Shown: one piece after another, positions 23,702 through 32,069 of the stretch
Numbering within the stretch: the first letter of the stretch is position 1
How the letters are laid out: each line of letters opens with the position of its first letter
Assembly (NCBI RefSeq): GCF_002155965.1
Contig: NZ_MUMH01000015.1
Location: forward strand, 62,001 to 126,000
Direction of reading: 5' to 3'
Origin: Allokutzneria sp. NRRL B-24872
GTDB lineage: Bacteria > Actinomycetota > Actinomycetes > Mycobacteriales > Pseudonocardiaceae
DNA: 64,000 nucleotides
Notes under the pieces: model-generated
The model's database searches: none
Told to the model about the DNA's origin: nothing
Seen by the model: the letters and a program-made list of their open reading frames with translations, nothing else
Position numbers and translations under genes: made by a program

Positions 23702-24223
23702 ATGAAGCTCGTCGCAGGCGCACTCACCATCATGCTGGCATCCGTGGTGACCGCGAGCGCCGCATCGGCGGCACCGGCCGAGCCGGAGGGCAGCCTGGTC
23801 GGCTCGGCGGGCGGCAAGCTGCCCAAGTCCTTCGGCCCGCTCGGCGGGGACCCGGTGCGCTTCACCGTGGACGCGAAGGGCCCCGCCGGTGGCGGTGGCG
23901 GCACGTTCCACGTCGTGCACACCAAGCCCGACGGCACGGCGCACGCCGAGTTCTCCGGCAAGGTCGACTGCCTCATCGCCGCGCACGGCCAGGCCGTGAT
24001 GACCGGGATCGTGGAGCGCGAGGCGCTGCCCGGTCTGCCGCCGGGGAGCACGATCATCGGCAAGCGCATCGGCCTGTCCGTCGCCGACCAGGGCAGGCGC
24101 GGCGATCGCATCGGCTGGAGCTGGGCAACCGGCGGCTTCGAGCAGAGCACCCTGCGGTGCACCAGCACCGTGCCCTTCTTCACCACCACGCACGGCGACT
24201 ACAAGATCCGCTCCACGTTCTGA
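23702..24223 (+). CDS. Small secreted protein of unknown function
   Basis: 173 residues. Signal peptide 'MKLVAGALTIMLASVVTASA' with cleavage after about residue 26. The mature part is glycine-rich with two cysteines (in 'KVDCLIA' and 'LRCTST') that could form a disulphide, and reads as a beta-sandwich. ATG 23702 has GAGGGGGAG upstream. I do not recognise a named family. Similar exported proteins are common in actinomycetes. Confidence 0.65.
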   Translation: MKLVAGALTIMLASVVTASAASAAPAEPEGSLVGSAGGKLPKSFGPLGGDPVRFTVDAKGPAGGGGGTFHVVHTKPDGTAHAEFSGKVDCLIAAHGQAVMTGIVEREALPGLPPGSTIIGKRIGLSVADQGRRGDRIGWSWATGGFEQSTLRCTSTVPFFTTTHGDYKIRSTF

Positions 24224-24234
24224 CCCACCACTCG

Positions 24235-24275
24235 CCAATGCCGCGTTTGGTCCGTAACGTCTGGCGTTTGCCGGG
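24235..24275. repeat. Palindromic repeat family A, decayed copy 3
   Basis: This stretch keeps AATGCCGCGTTTGGTC and the core ACGTCTGGCG of family A but lacks the complementary right arm. It lies between the secreted protein and the XRE regulator. Confidence 0.4.
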
Positions 24276-24288
24276 GTGAGGAGGCTGC

Positions 24289-24873
24289 GTGGTTCGGGAA
24301 CAAGCGGGGCAGGTGCTCGCGGCGAACCTGCGCGCGCTGCGGGAGCAACGCGGCCTGTCGCTGTCCGAGCTGGCGCGGCGCTCCGAGATCGCCAAGGGCA
24401 CGCTCTCGCAGTTGGAGTCCGGCACCGGCAACCCCACGATCGAGACGGTGTTCAGTTTGTCGAACGCTCTCGACGTCCCGGTGTCCTCGTTGCTGACCGA
24501 GCGCGTCGCGCAGGACGTCGTGCTGATCCGCTCGGCCGGGCTCGACGTGCTGAGCGGGGACGCGGTCGACCTCCGCATGCTGCGCCGCGTGGACGTCTCG
24601 GAGACAGTGTTCGAGCTGTACGACCAGCGCGTGCGGCCGGGGCACACGCAGCGCTCGAACGGGCACCCTGGACGCGAGCACACCGTTGTGACGTCGGGCT
24701 TTCTCCGCGTCGGCCCGGCGGACGCGCCGTACACGCTCGGCCCCGGCGACTACGTGTGCTTCTCCGCCCAGCAGCCGCACGTCTACGAAGCTGTCGACGG
24801 GCCGGTGACGTCCGTGCTCCTGCTGGAGTACCCGGCGGCAGCTGGACCGGTGCAGTTCGGCGCGCACTGTTGA
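24289..24873 (+). CDS. XRE-family regulator with C-terminal cupin domain
   Basis: 194 residues. Helix-turn-helix at about 10-65 ('LRALREQRGLSLSELARRSE', 'AKGTLSQLESGTGNPTIETV') and a cupin sensor at about 110-185 ('YTLGPGDYVCFSAQQPHVYE'). GAGGAGG (24278-24284) precedes GTG 24289. It is transcribed toward the hydroxyproline operon, 64 bases upstream of its start, and is the likely local regulator, sensing hydroxyproline or an intermediate (inference). Confidence 0.85.
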   Translation: MVREQAGQVLAANLRALREQRGLSLSELARRSEIAKGTLSQLESGTGNPTIETVFSLSNALDVPVSSLLTERVAQDVVLIRSAGLDVLSGDAVDLRMLRRVDVSETVFELYDQRVRPGHTQRSNGHPGREHTVVTSGFLRVGPADAPYTLGPGDYVCFSAQQPHVYEAVDGPVTSVLLLEYPAAAGPVQFGAHC

Positions 24874-24903
24874 CCCTCGCCGCGTGAGCTGCCTACGCTC
24901 GCT

Positions 24904-24923
24904 TCGTTCACTGAAATGAACGA
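24904..24923. promoter_or_regulatory. Operator-like inverted repeat before the hydroxyproline operon
   Basis: TCGTTCA and TGAACGA are perfect 7-bp arms with six bases between, 14 bases before GTG 24938. A TACGCT box (24893-24898) lies just upstream, so the repeat would cover the transcription start. It is the likely site for the XRE-cupin protein. Confidence 0.5.
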
Positions 24924-24937
24924 TGCGCGGAGGCTCC

Positions 24938-26095
24938 GTGACACATCCGGACGTGGTGATCGTCGGTGCCGGCGTGATCGGCGCCGCGTGTGCCGAGGCG
25001 CTGACCGCGTGCGGGGTTTCGGTGCTCGTGCTCGATCGCGGCGCCCCGGCCTCGGGAACCACCGCTTCCGGTGAGGGCAACGTGCTGGTCTCCGACAAGG
25101 AGCCCGGCCCGGAACTCGTGCTCGCGCAGGCATCCCGGCGCCGGTGGCCGACGCTCTTGGCGGAGCTGCACGAGGAACTGGGACCCGTCGCCGAGGTCGA
25201 GTGGGAGCCCAAGGGCGGCTTGGTCGTGGCCACCACTTCCGTTGCCGCGCAACCATTAGCGGACTTCGCAGCCGCCCAGCGCGGAGCCCGGGTCGACGCG
25301 CGCGCGATCACCGCGAGCGACGCCGCGGACCTCGAACCGCACCTGACCAAGGAGATCGCCGCAGCGGTCCACTACCCCGAAGACGCGCAGCTGCAACCAG
25401 TTCTCGCGACGATGGCCTTGCTCGCGGCTGTCCGCAAGCGAGGCGGCGAGGTCCGTGGCGATGTCGAAGCAATCGGCGTCGAACACCACGCTGGAGCCGT
25501 CAAAGCCTTGCGCACCAAGCACGGCATCATTCCGTGCAGCGCGGTGATCAACGCATGCGGCCCGTGGTCCGGCGCGTTCTCGCAAGCCGTGGGCGCGCCC
25601 ATCGACATCCAGCCACGGCGCGGAGTCGTGCTCGTGACCGCTCCCCTGCCACCGAACACCGTGCGGCACAAGGTGTATGACGCCGACTACGTGGGCGCGG
25701 TGACGAGCGGCGAAGCCGACCTCCAGACGTCAGCGGTCGTGGAGTCCACGCAGGCGGGTACGGTGCTGATCGGCTCCAGCAGGCAGCGCGTCGGCTTCGA
25801 CGACAGCATGCGCGTCGACGTGCTCCGTGAACTCGCGCGCAAGGCAGTTCGCCTCTTCCCGATCCTCGCCGATGTGCAGATCATGCGGTCATACGGCGGT
25901 TTTCGACCCTACGCGCCCGACCACCTCCCGATCATCGGCGAAGATCATCGGCTGTCCGGTCTGTGGCACGCGACGGGGCACGAGGGCGCGGGCATCGGAC
26001 TCGCGGCGGCCACCGGCCAGCTCCTCGCTGAGCTGTTCACCGGCCAGGCTCCGCACGTCGACCCGACACCGTTCCGAGTGGACAGACAGCCATGA
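24938..26095 (+). CDS. D-hydroxyproline dehydrogenase-type FAD oxidoreductase, beta subunit
   Basis: 385 residues of the DAO/glycine-oxidase fold: FAD motif 'VVIVGAGVIGAACAEAL' at the start and 'RSYGGFRPYAPDHLPIIGE' with 'GHEGAGIGLAAATGQLL' near the end. In proteobacterial PHDH (LhpBEF/HcnC-like) this subunit oxidises cis-4-hydroxy-D-proline to the pyrroline carboxylate. GTG 24938 has GGAGG before it. The TGA overlaps the next ATG (ATGA). The following deaminase and epimerase genes make hydroxyproline the best substrate assignment. Confidence 0.8.
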   Translation: MTHPDVVIVGAGVIGAACAEALTACGVSVLVLDRGAPASGTTASGEGNVLVSDKEPGPELVLAQASRRRWPTLLAELHEELGPVAEVEWEPKGGLVVATTSVAAQPLADFAAAQRGARVDARAITASDAADLEPHLTKEIAAAVHYPEDAQLQPVLATMALLAAVRKRGGEVRGDVEAIGVEHHAGAVKALRTKHGIIPCSAVINACGPWSGAFSQAVGAPIDIQPRRGVVLVTAPLPPNTVRHKVYDADYVGAVTSGEADLQTSAVVESTQAGTVLIGSSRQRVGFDDSMRVDVLRELARKAVRLFPILADVQIMRSYGGFRPYAPDHLPIIGEDHRLSGLWHATGHEGAGIGLAAATGQLLAELFTGQAPHVDPTPFRVDRQP

Positions 26096-27486
26096 GCTTC
26101 TTCTGCGGTATCGGAGTCTGCCACGGATGCGTCCAGCCTCCGCTCAATGTCCGCGCGTGCCAACACATTCCCGACGCCACGCCCGCCGCCGTCCCGCGCG
26201 CCACGGACATCGTCGTTGTGGGAGCTGGTCCCGCCGGCGTGGCAGCTGCCAAGGCCGCAGTCGCTCACGGTGCCAGCGTGACGTTGATCGACTCCGCTCC
26301 CCTGCTCGGCGGCCAGTACGGACGCCAGGCCATCGACAGCCCGTACGTCGGCGTTCCAGGCGTCCAGCACCTGCCGAACACCGTCGTCTGGGCGATCGAG
26401 CCCGGCAGGCGGCTGCACCTGCTCAGCGGCCCGCTCGACGCGCCCAACCGCGTGGCCAGCGTGCTCGACGCTCCACATCTGATCTTGGCAACGGGCGCCT
26501 ACGACCGAGCGATTCCCTTCCCCGGCTGGGATCTCCTCGGTGTGCACACCGCCGGAGCCGCACAGGCGCTCGCGAAGGGCAGACGGGAGGCGATCGGCCA
26601 ACGCGTGCTGATCGCGGGCACCGGGCCGTTCCTCCTGCCCGTCGCGGAGTCGTTGGTGAGCGTCGGCTCTCGCGTGCTCGGCGTGCTCGAAGCGAACTCG
26701 CCGACCCGCTGGGCGCGCGGAGCACTCACCGGGCTGCACAAGATCCCCGAGCTGGCCAGGTACGCCGCCGTGCTCGCCAAGCACAGAATTCCTTACCGCA
26801 CGAAGAGAACTGTCATCGCCGCGCACGGGATCGATCGCGTCACCTCGGTCACGACCGCGAAGATCGACGGAGCCTGGAACGTCGTCCCCGGCTCGGAACA
26901 ACGCGTCGAGGTGGACGCGGTGTGCGTCGGATTCGGCTTCGTGCCTCAGCTCGACCTCGCCGTCGCATCGGGATGCCTTGTGTACAAGGGGTTCGTGCGG
27001 GTCGACAGCGCCCAGCGGACCTCGGTCGCGGGCGTGCTCGCCGCCGGGGAGATCACGGGCGTCGGCGGGGCGGATCTCGCGGCGGCGGAGGGCGAGATCG
27101 CCGGAATCACCGCCGCTGGGGGACGTGTTCCCCGGGCAGCACTCCGCAGAGTCCACAAAGGACGGATGTTCGCCGAAGCGTTGGCGCGGGCCCATCCGGT
27201 GCGGCCCGGCTGGCGGAGCTGGCTCACCCCGAACACGATCATCTGCCGCTGCGAACGCGTCGTCCACGACACGCTGCGCCAAGCCGTCGACCTGCGAGGA
27301 GCAGCGGACTCGCGCACGCTCAAGCTGACCAGCCGCGTGGGCCTCGGCCGGTGCCAGGGGCGGATGTGCGGGCGCGCGGTCGCTGAGCTGACCGGCATTC
27401 CCGATGTCGTCCGCCGCCCGATCGCCGCCCCCGTCCGACTCGGCGAACTCAGCAAGGAGAACCGGCATGACCCAGGAACGGCTTGA
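26092..27486 (+). CDS. Hydroxyproline dehydrogenase-type alpha subunit with N-terminal half-ferredoxin
   Basis: 464 residues. Residues 1-23 carry 'CGIGVCHGC' and 'RAC', the four cysteines of a plant-type [2Fe-2S] site, but the beta-grasp half that normally comes first is missing and cannot be upstream because the beta-subunit gene occupies it. Then two Rossmann motifs ('DIVVVGAGPAGVAAAKAA' and 'VLIAGTGPFLLPVAES') form the NAD/FAD-type reductase, and a BFD-like C-terminus has 'CRCERV' and 'RCQGRMC' for a second cluster. In Pseudomonas the ferredoxin part is a separate gamma subunit. It moves electrons from the beta subunit. Overlaps the next gene by 20 bases. Confidence 0.75.
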   Translation: MSFFCGIGVCHGCVQPPLNVRACQHIPDATPAAVPRATDIVVVGAGPAGVAAAKAAVAHGASVTLIDSAPLLGGQYGRQAIDSPYVGVPGVQHLPNTVVWAIEPGRRLHLLSGPLDAPNRVASVLDAPHLILATGAYDRAIPFPGWDLLGVHTAGAAQALAKGRREAIGQRVLIAGTGPFLLPVAESLVSVGSRVLGVLEANSPTRWARGALTGLHKIPELARYAAVLAKHRIPYRTKRTVIAAHGIDRVTSVTTAKIDGAWNVVPGSEQRVEVDAVCVGFGFVPQLDLAVASGCLVYKGFVRVDSAQRTSVAGVLAAGEITGVGGADLAAAEGEIAGITAAGGRVPRAALRRVHKGRMFAEALARAHPVRPGWRSWLTPNTIICRCERVVHDTLRQAVDLRGAADSRTLKLTSRVGLGRCQGRMCGRAVAELTGIPDVVRRPIAAPVRLGELSKENRHDPGTA

Positions 27487-28363
27487 CGGCATGATCGTCG
27501 CGACCGCGCTGCCCTACGCCGAGGACGCATCGGCCCCGGCCGGGCTGCGCCCCGATCTGGACCGCTACGCCGACCACTGCCGGTGGTTGGTGGACAACGG
27601 CTGTCGCGGTGTCGGCCCGAACGGCTCGCTCGGCGAGTACTCCTCGCTGACCGACTCCGAGCGCAGAGCGGTGGCCAAGACCGCCGTCGAAGCCGTTGGG
27701 GCGGAAGGAGTTGTGGTCGTCGGCGTGCACGGAGTCGGCGCTCACCAGGCTCGGCACTGGGCCGAAGTGGCGGCCGAGGACGGGGCGGACGGCGTGCTCT
27801 GCCTGCCGCCGACGATGTACCGCGCCAACGCCGGGGAAGTGCTCGACCACTTCGAGCAGGTCGCGAGCGTGGGCCTGCCGGTCATGGTCTACAACAACCC
27901 GATCGACACGAAGGTCGACCTCACGCCCGCGCTGCTCGCGGAGATCGCCGCGATCGACAACGTCGTCGCGGTCAAGGAGTTCAGCGGCGATGTCCGCCGG
28001 GTGCTGGAGATCCGCGAGCTGGCACCAGAACTGGCCGTGGTCGCTGGCGCGGACGACGTCGTGCTGGAGTCCTTGCTGATGGGCGCGACCGGCTGGTTCG
28101 CGGGCTTCCCCAACGTCTTCCCCGCCGAATGCGCCGAGCTGTTCTCGCTTGCACAGCAAGGGAAACTCGATGAAGCGCGGGCGCTGTACGAGCCGATGGT
28201 CGCGGCGTTCCGCTGGGATTCGCGCGTGGAGTTCGTGCAGGCGATCAAGTACGGCTTGGACTTCGTCGGTCGCTTCGGTGGCCCCTGCCGTCCCCCGCGC
28301 GGTCCGCTGAGCGAGGACCACCGCGCACGCCTCGAAGCCGATCTCCGGCGGGCAGTCGCATGA
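27467..28363 (+). CDS. 1-Pyrroline-4-hydroxy-2-carboxylate deaminase (DapA family)
   Basis: 298 residues, class I aldolase fold of the dihydrodipicolinate synthase family. The Schiff-base lysine is K170 in 'AVKEFSGD', the conserved tyrosine Y142 in 'MVYNNP', and the substrate loop is 'GPNGSLGEYSSL'. In hydroxyproline pathways such an enzyme converts the dehydrogenase product to 2-oxoglutarate semialdehyde plus ammonia. ATG 27467 has AAGGAG upstream. The next ATG overlaps its stop. The semialdehyde dehydrogenase needed afterwards is not in the operon; two aldehyde dehydrogenases lie 16 and 27 kb away. Confidence 0.8.
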   Translation: MTQERLDGMIVATALPYAEDASAPAGLRPDLDRYADHCRWLVDNGCRGVGPNGSLGEYSSLTDSERRAVAKTAVEAVGAEGVVVVGVHGVGAHQARHWAEVAAEDGADGVLCLPPTMYRANAGEVLDHFEQVASVGLPVMVYNNPIDTKVDLTPALLAEIAAIDNVVAVKEFSGDVRRVLEIRELAPELAVVAGADDVVLESLLMGATGWFAGFPNVFPAECAELFSLAQQGKLDEARALYEPMVAAFRWDSRVEFVQAIKYGLDFVGRFGGPCRPPRGPLSEDHRARLEADLRRAVA

Positions 28364-29352
28364 GGTCCTTCACCGCGATCGACTCGCACACCGAGGGCAT
28401 GCCGACGCGCGTGATCACCGACGGCGTCGGCCCGATCCCCGGCGACACCATGGCTCAGCGGCGCGAGCACTTCATGGCGCACATGGACGACATCCGCCAG
28501 CTGCTCGTCAACGAACCGCGCGGGCACGCGGCGATGAGCGGCGCGATCCTGCAACCTCCGACGCGTCCCGACGCCGACTGGGGCGTGCTCTACATCGAAG
28601 TGTCCGGCTGCTTGCCCATGTGCGGGCACGGAACCATCGGCGTGGCAACGGTTCTCGTGGAGAGCGGCTTGGTCGAGGTCACCGAGCCGGTCACGCACGT
28701 CCGCCTGGACACCCCGGCGGGCTTGGTCGTGGCTGCGGTCGCGGTCTCCGGCGGTCGCGCGAAGCACGTGACGATCGAGAACGTGCCCGCATACGCGCAC
28801 GAGCTGGATGCCCGTGTGGAGGTTCCCGGGCTCGGCGAGGTGCGCTACGACATGGCCTACGGCGGCAACTTCTACGCGATCCTGCCGCTCGACCAGCTGG
28901 GAATCCCTTTCGCGCACGAGAACAAGCACGACATCCTGAGCGCCGGGCTGTCCATTATGGACGCTGTCAACGAGCAGCGACGCCCCGTGCACCCGACCGA
29001 TCCGGCGATCTCCGGCTGCAAGCACGTGCAGTTCACCGCGCCCGGCCGCGACGGCAGCCACTCCCGCAACGCCATGGCGATCCACCCCGGTTGGTTCGAC
29101 CGTTCCCCCTGCGGCACCGGCACGTGCGCCCGAATGGCCCAGCTGCACGCACGCGGCTCGTTGGGGCTCGGCGAGGACTTCGTCAACGAGTCCTTCATCG
29201 GCACGCGCTTCACCGGCCGCCTGACCTCGACGACATCGCTGGGCGCACGGGAGGCCGTCGTGCCCACGGTCACCGGGCGGGCGTGGATCACCGCGCGCGC
29301 CACCTACGTGCTGGAACCCAGCGACCCCTTCCCCCGAGGATTCGTCCTCTGA
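28360..29352 (+). CDS. 4-Hydroxyproline 2-epimerase (proline racemase family)
   Basis: 330 residues. The two catalytic cysteines are C88 in 'MCGHGTIG' and C251 in 'SPCGTGTCARM', so both acid/base thiols are present as in 4-hydroxyproline epimerases; 3-hydroxyproline dehydratases usually have Thr at the second site. Converts trans-4-hydroxy-L-proline to cis-4-hydroxy-D-proline, the substrate of the dehydrogenase encoded upstream. ATG overlaps the deaminase stop. Confidence 0.87.
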   Translation: MRSFTAIDSHTEGMPTRVITDGVGPIPGDTMAQRREHFMAHMDDIRQLLVNEPRGHAAMSGAILQPPTRPDADWGVLYIEVSGCLPMCGHGTIGVATVLVESGLVEVTEPVTHVRLDTPAGLVVAAVAVSGGRAKHVTIENVPAYAHELDARVEVPGLGEVRYDMAYGGNFYAILPLDQLGIPFAHENKHDILSAGLSIMDAVNEQRRPVHPTDPAISGCKHVQFTAPGRDGSHSRNAMAIHPGWFDRSPCGTGTCARMAQLHARGSLGLGEDFVNESFIGTRFTGRLTSTTSLGAREAVVPTVTGRAWITARATYVLEPSDPFPRGFVL

Positions 29353-29410
29353 TCCGGTTACGGTGTGGTTGCCGCCGAAGAACCGGCGACCGCAGATACA
29401 CGGAGGTGTC

Positions 29411-30841
29411 ATGAACGCCGAGGAACGCCCCGCACGTCGCGACCCGAGCCGTCTTGTCGACGCTTCGGGCTTCAGGGAGTTCGTGCGCGACAACTGGGGC
29501 CCGGCCGACCGCGACGTCCGCCTGACCCCGGGAGCGCGCGAGGCCGCCGCCGCGCACCGGGACCGGCTCAGCGCCGAGTTCCCCGGCCTGCGGATCGCCA
29601 TCGCCTCCGGCCGCGCCCCGGTGCGCTCCAACGACACCGACTTCGACTTCCGGCCCGACAGCGACTTCTCGTGGCTGACCGGCTGCAACGCCGAGGGCGC
29701 CGTGCTCGTCATGCACCCGCACGACGGCGGCCACTCCGCCGAGCTGTTCCTGCGCGAGCCCGCTGGCCCCGGCGACCCCGACTTCTTCGCCAACGCCCGC
29801 GACGGCGAGCTGTGGATCGGCCCGGTCCCCGGCATGAAGGAGTGGTCCGAGGCGCTCGGCCTGCGCTGCCGCCCGCTGGAGGAACTGCCCGTCGCGCTGC
29901 GCGGCAGGCTGCCCGGCGTCATCGCCGCCACCGGCGTCGAACCGATGCTCGACGCGCTGACCACCGTCGGCCCCGTCCAGGCCGCCGCGCTGCGCCGCAC
30001 CGTCGCCGAGCTCCGCCGGATCAAGGACGACTGGGAGATCGGCCAGCTCCAGGCCGCCGTCGACGCCACCGTGCTCGGCTTCGCCGACGTCGCCGGTGAG
30101 CTGCCGGCCGCGATCAAGGGCGGCGGCGAGCGCTGGCTCCAGGGCACCTTCGACCGCAGGGCCAGGACCAGCGGAAACGGCGTCGGCTACGCCTCCATCG
30201 TGGCCGCTGGCCCGCACGCGCCCGTGCTGCACTGGGTGCGCGCCGACGGCGGCGTGCCCGACGAGTCGCTGCTGCTGCTCGACGCGGGCGTGGAGGTCAA
30301 CACCCTCTACACCGCCGACGTCACGCGGACCTTCCCGGTCAACGGCGAGTTCAGCTCCGCCCAGCGCCAGGTCTACGACCTCGTGCTCAAGTCGCACGTC
30401 GCCGCCATGGCCGAGGTCAAGCCCGGCGCCGACTACCGCGAGTTCCACCGCACCGCCATGCGCGTGCTCGCCGAGGGCCTGCACGACTGGGGCCTGCTGC
30501 CCGTGTCCGTCGACCAGGCGCTCGACCCCGACGGCCAGCAGCACCGCCGCTACATCGTGTGCGGTGTCGGCCACTTCCTCGGCCTCGACGTGCACGACTG
30601 CGCCAACGCGCGCGCCGAGACCTACCACGACGCGTCGCTCGAGGTCGGCATGGCGCTGACCGTGGAGCCCGGCCTGTACTTCCACCCCAACGACCTCACC
30701 GTGCCGCCGGAGCTGCGCGGTATCGGCGTGCGGATCGAGGACGACCTGGTCGTCACTCCGGAGGGCTCGCGCGTGCTCTCCGACGCCCTGCCGATCGCCA
30801 CCGACGAGGTCGAGCAGTGGGTGCGCGCCCAACTCCGCTGA
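29411..30841 (+). CDS. pepP: Xaa-Pro aminopeptidase (M24B)
   Basis: 476 residues. N-terminal creatinase-like domain to about 220, then the pita-bread metallopeptidase fold with the five metal ligands in 'LLDAGVEVNTLYTADVTRTF' (two Asp), 'GVGHFLGLDVHD' (His), 'VEPGLYF' (Glu) and 'GVRIEDD' (Glu). Removes N-terminal residues before proline. GGAGGTGTC precedes ATG 29411; only 58 bases separate it from the epimerase, so it probably belongs to the operon and supplies proline or hydroxyproline from collagen-like peptides. Confidence 0.9.
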   Translation: MNAEERPARRDPSRLVDASGFREFVRDNWGPADRDVRLTPGAREAAAAHRDRLSAEFPGLRIAIASGRAPVRSNDTDFDFRPDSDFSWLTGCNAEGAVLVMHPHDGGHSAELFLREPAGPGDPDFFANARDGELWIGPVPGMKEWSEALGLRCRPLEELPVALRGRLPGVIAATGVEPMLDALTTVGPVQAAALRRTVAELRRIKDDWEIGQLQAAVDATVLGFADVAGELPAAIKGGGERWLQGTFDRRARTSGNGVGYASIVAAGPHAPVLHWVRADGGVPDESLLLLDAGVEVNTLYTADVTRTFPVNGEFSSAQRQVYDLVLKSHVAAMAEVKPGADYREFHRTAMRVLAEGLHDWGLLPVSVDQALDPDGQQHRRYIVCGVGHFLGLDVHDCANARAETYHDASLEVGMALTVEPGLYFHPNDLTVPPELRGIGVRIEDDLVVTPEGSRVLSDALPIATDEVEQWVRAQLR

Positions 30842-30852
30842 CCGTGGCTGGC

Positions 30853-30882
30853 GGAGGCCCCGGTCACTCGGCCGGGGCCTCC
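30853..30882. terminator. Bidirectional terminator hairpin
   Basis: Perfect 11-bp arms (30853-30863 and 30872-30882) with an eight-base loop containing the stop of the minus-strand toxin remnant. It separates the convergent pepP and toxin genes. Confidence 0.7.
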
Positions 30883-31500
30883 AACTCCCGCGCCCAGTCG
30901 GCGAAGAACTCCCTCAGGGCAACCACTTCCCCCGGTGGCACCGGAAGCTCTTCGTCCCTCCAGCGAGCGAGAAACCTGAACATCTCGGCAAGTACCCGCT
31001 CGTCGAACCCCTGGTCGGCTTCAGCTGCCAACTGGAGCAAGAGGGGTTTGCCGTAGCGCCGCGCGAGCGCGAACACATCAGCGAAGTCTCGTGCCTGCGC
31101 GCGGTTGAACAACGCGATGACTTTCCGGCCAGCCAGATCCTTCGGATTGAAGCTCGGGCCGATGACGGTGACCACAGCTGGCCGGTCCGGTCCGGAGTCG
31201 ACGGCCAGATCCACAAGAAGGCTCTCGGTGCCCTCGATCTCCAGGCGGATGAACGACGGACCTTCCCGGAGCCTTCGCGAGGACCAGCACTGCTGCGCTA
31301 CAGCGCTCTCCAGGGCGTCGCAGGCAGCCTTCACGCTGGACGCACGCGTTGTGAAGAAGTCCAGGTCCGCTGTCGGACGAGCGATCAGCTCCTGGGTGAT
31401 CAGGGCGGCCCCGCCAGCCAGAAGAAACCCCCGGGACGCGGGAAGCTCGAAGAACTAATCGTGTGAGGGCTGTCTGAAACTCGGTCAGCGTGAACGACAT
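30864..31500 (-). pseudogene. AbiEii-like nucleotidyltransferase toxin, frameshifted
   Basis: The ATG at 31500 starts 'MSFTLTEFQTALTRLVL' (17 codons). The homologous continuation is in another frame from 31448: 'ELPASRGFLLAGGAALITQE' then 'ARPTADLDFF', the GG and DLDF motifs of AbiEii/MenA-type nucleotidyltransferases, running to the stop at 30864. One extra base (C at about 31449 on the coding strand) breaks the frame; the second frame has a TAG just before the join and no good start. No slippery sequence is visible, so I read an inactivated toxin, unless it is a sequencing error. The ATG lies two bases after the XRE gene stop, as in antitoxin-toxin pairs. Confidence 0.7.
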
Positions 31501-31502
31501 GG

Positions 31503-32009
31503 CTACGGCGCCATCCTGACGAGCGGTTCCCACAGCGCGCGAATGTCCCTGGGCACGACCAACTCGGACCACGAGTCGATGAGCAGCGCACCGTCGATGT
31601 ACTCGAGGATGTCGTCGGCGCCACCCTCTTGGAGGACCAACTCGTAGCAGCGTCCGCGATCGCCCCGATCCGAGAGGTCGGAGATCTTCCCCGGGTGGGA
31701 CCAGTTCAGGTGCAGCGGGAGGCGGACCGTCGCGAACGCCTTCCTGGGATCGAGCCTGGGCAGCCGAGTGGGAACCGTGGCGATGCGCCCGCGCGAGACG
31801 ACGTGGTCCACGAAGGAGATCGCGGGTTCCACGGTGAGCTGGAAGCCGGCAGCGGAGAGGAGCCGCTCCATCGTCTCCACCGTCGGAGACTTCCGGTCGT
31901 TCTCGTACGCGGACAACGTGGGACGCGACGTGCCCACCTGTTCAGCGAACTCCTCCTGGCTGAGCCCCGATTCCTGACGCACTCGAAGCAGCATGTGGCC
32001 CGCGCTCAT
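31503..32009 (-). CDS. XRE-type antitoxin/regulator
   Basis: 168 residues. The helix-turn-helix lies at about 6-60 ('LLRVRQESGLSQEEFAEQVG', 'RPTLSAYENDRKSPTVETM'). The C-terminal part of about 110 residues ('LRLP'-like, 'ELVLQEGGADDILEYIDG') is likely to bind the partner. It is followed by the nucleotidyltransferase gene after two bases, the usual order of antitoxin then toxin. A 24-bp perfect palindrome lies 12 bases upstream of the ATG and probably serves autoregulation. A much longer open frame exists upstream but overlaps the divergent phosphotransferase and is not supported. Confidence 0.75.
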   Translation of the reverse strand: MSAGHMLLRVRQESGLSQEEFAEQVGTSRPTLSAYENDRKSPTVETMERLLSAAGFQLTVEPAISFVDHVVSRGRIATVPTRLPRLDPRKAFATVRLPLHLNWSHPGKISDLSDRGDRGRCYELVLQEGGADDILEYIDGALLIDSWSELVVPRDIRALWEPLVRMAP

Positions 32010-32020
32010 GCGACCAACGC

Positions 32021-32044
32021 TGACGTATCCGATCGGATACGTCA
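32021..32044. promoter_or_regulatory. 24-bp perfect palindrome, probable operator
   Basis: TGACGTATCCGATCGGATACGTCA reads the same on both strands over all 24 bases (shown in two halves: TGACGTATCCGA and its complement). It lies between the divergent XRE gene (12 bases to its ATG) and the phosphotransferase gene (25 bases), so one site could control both. Confidence 0.75.
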
Positions 32045-32069
32045 AGCGCGGAGGTGCCAGGATCTGGGC

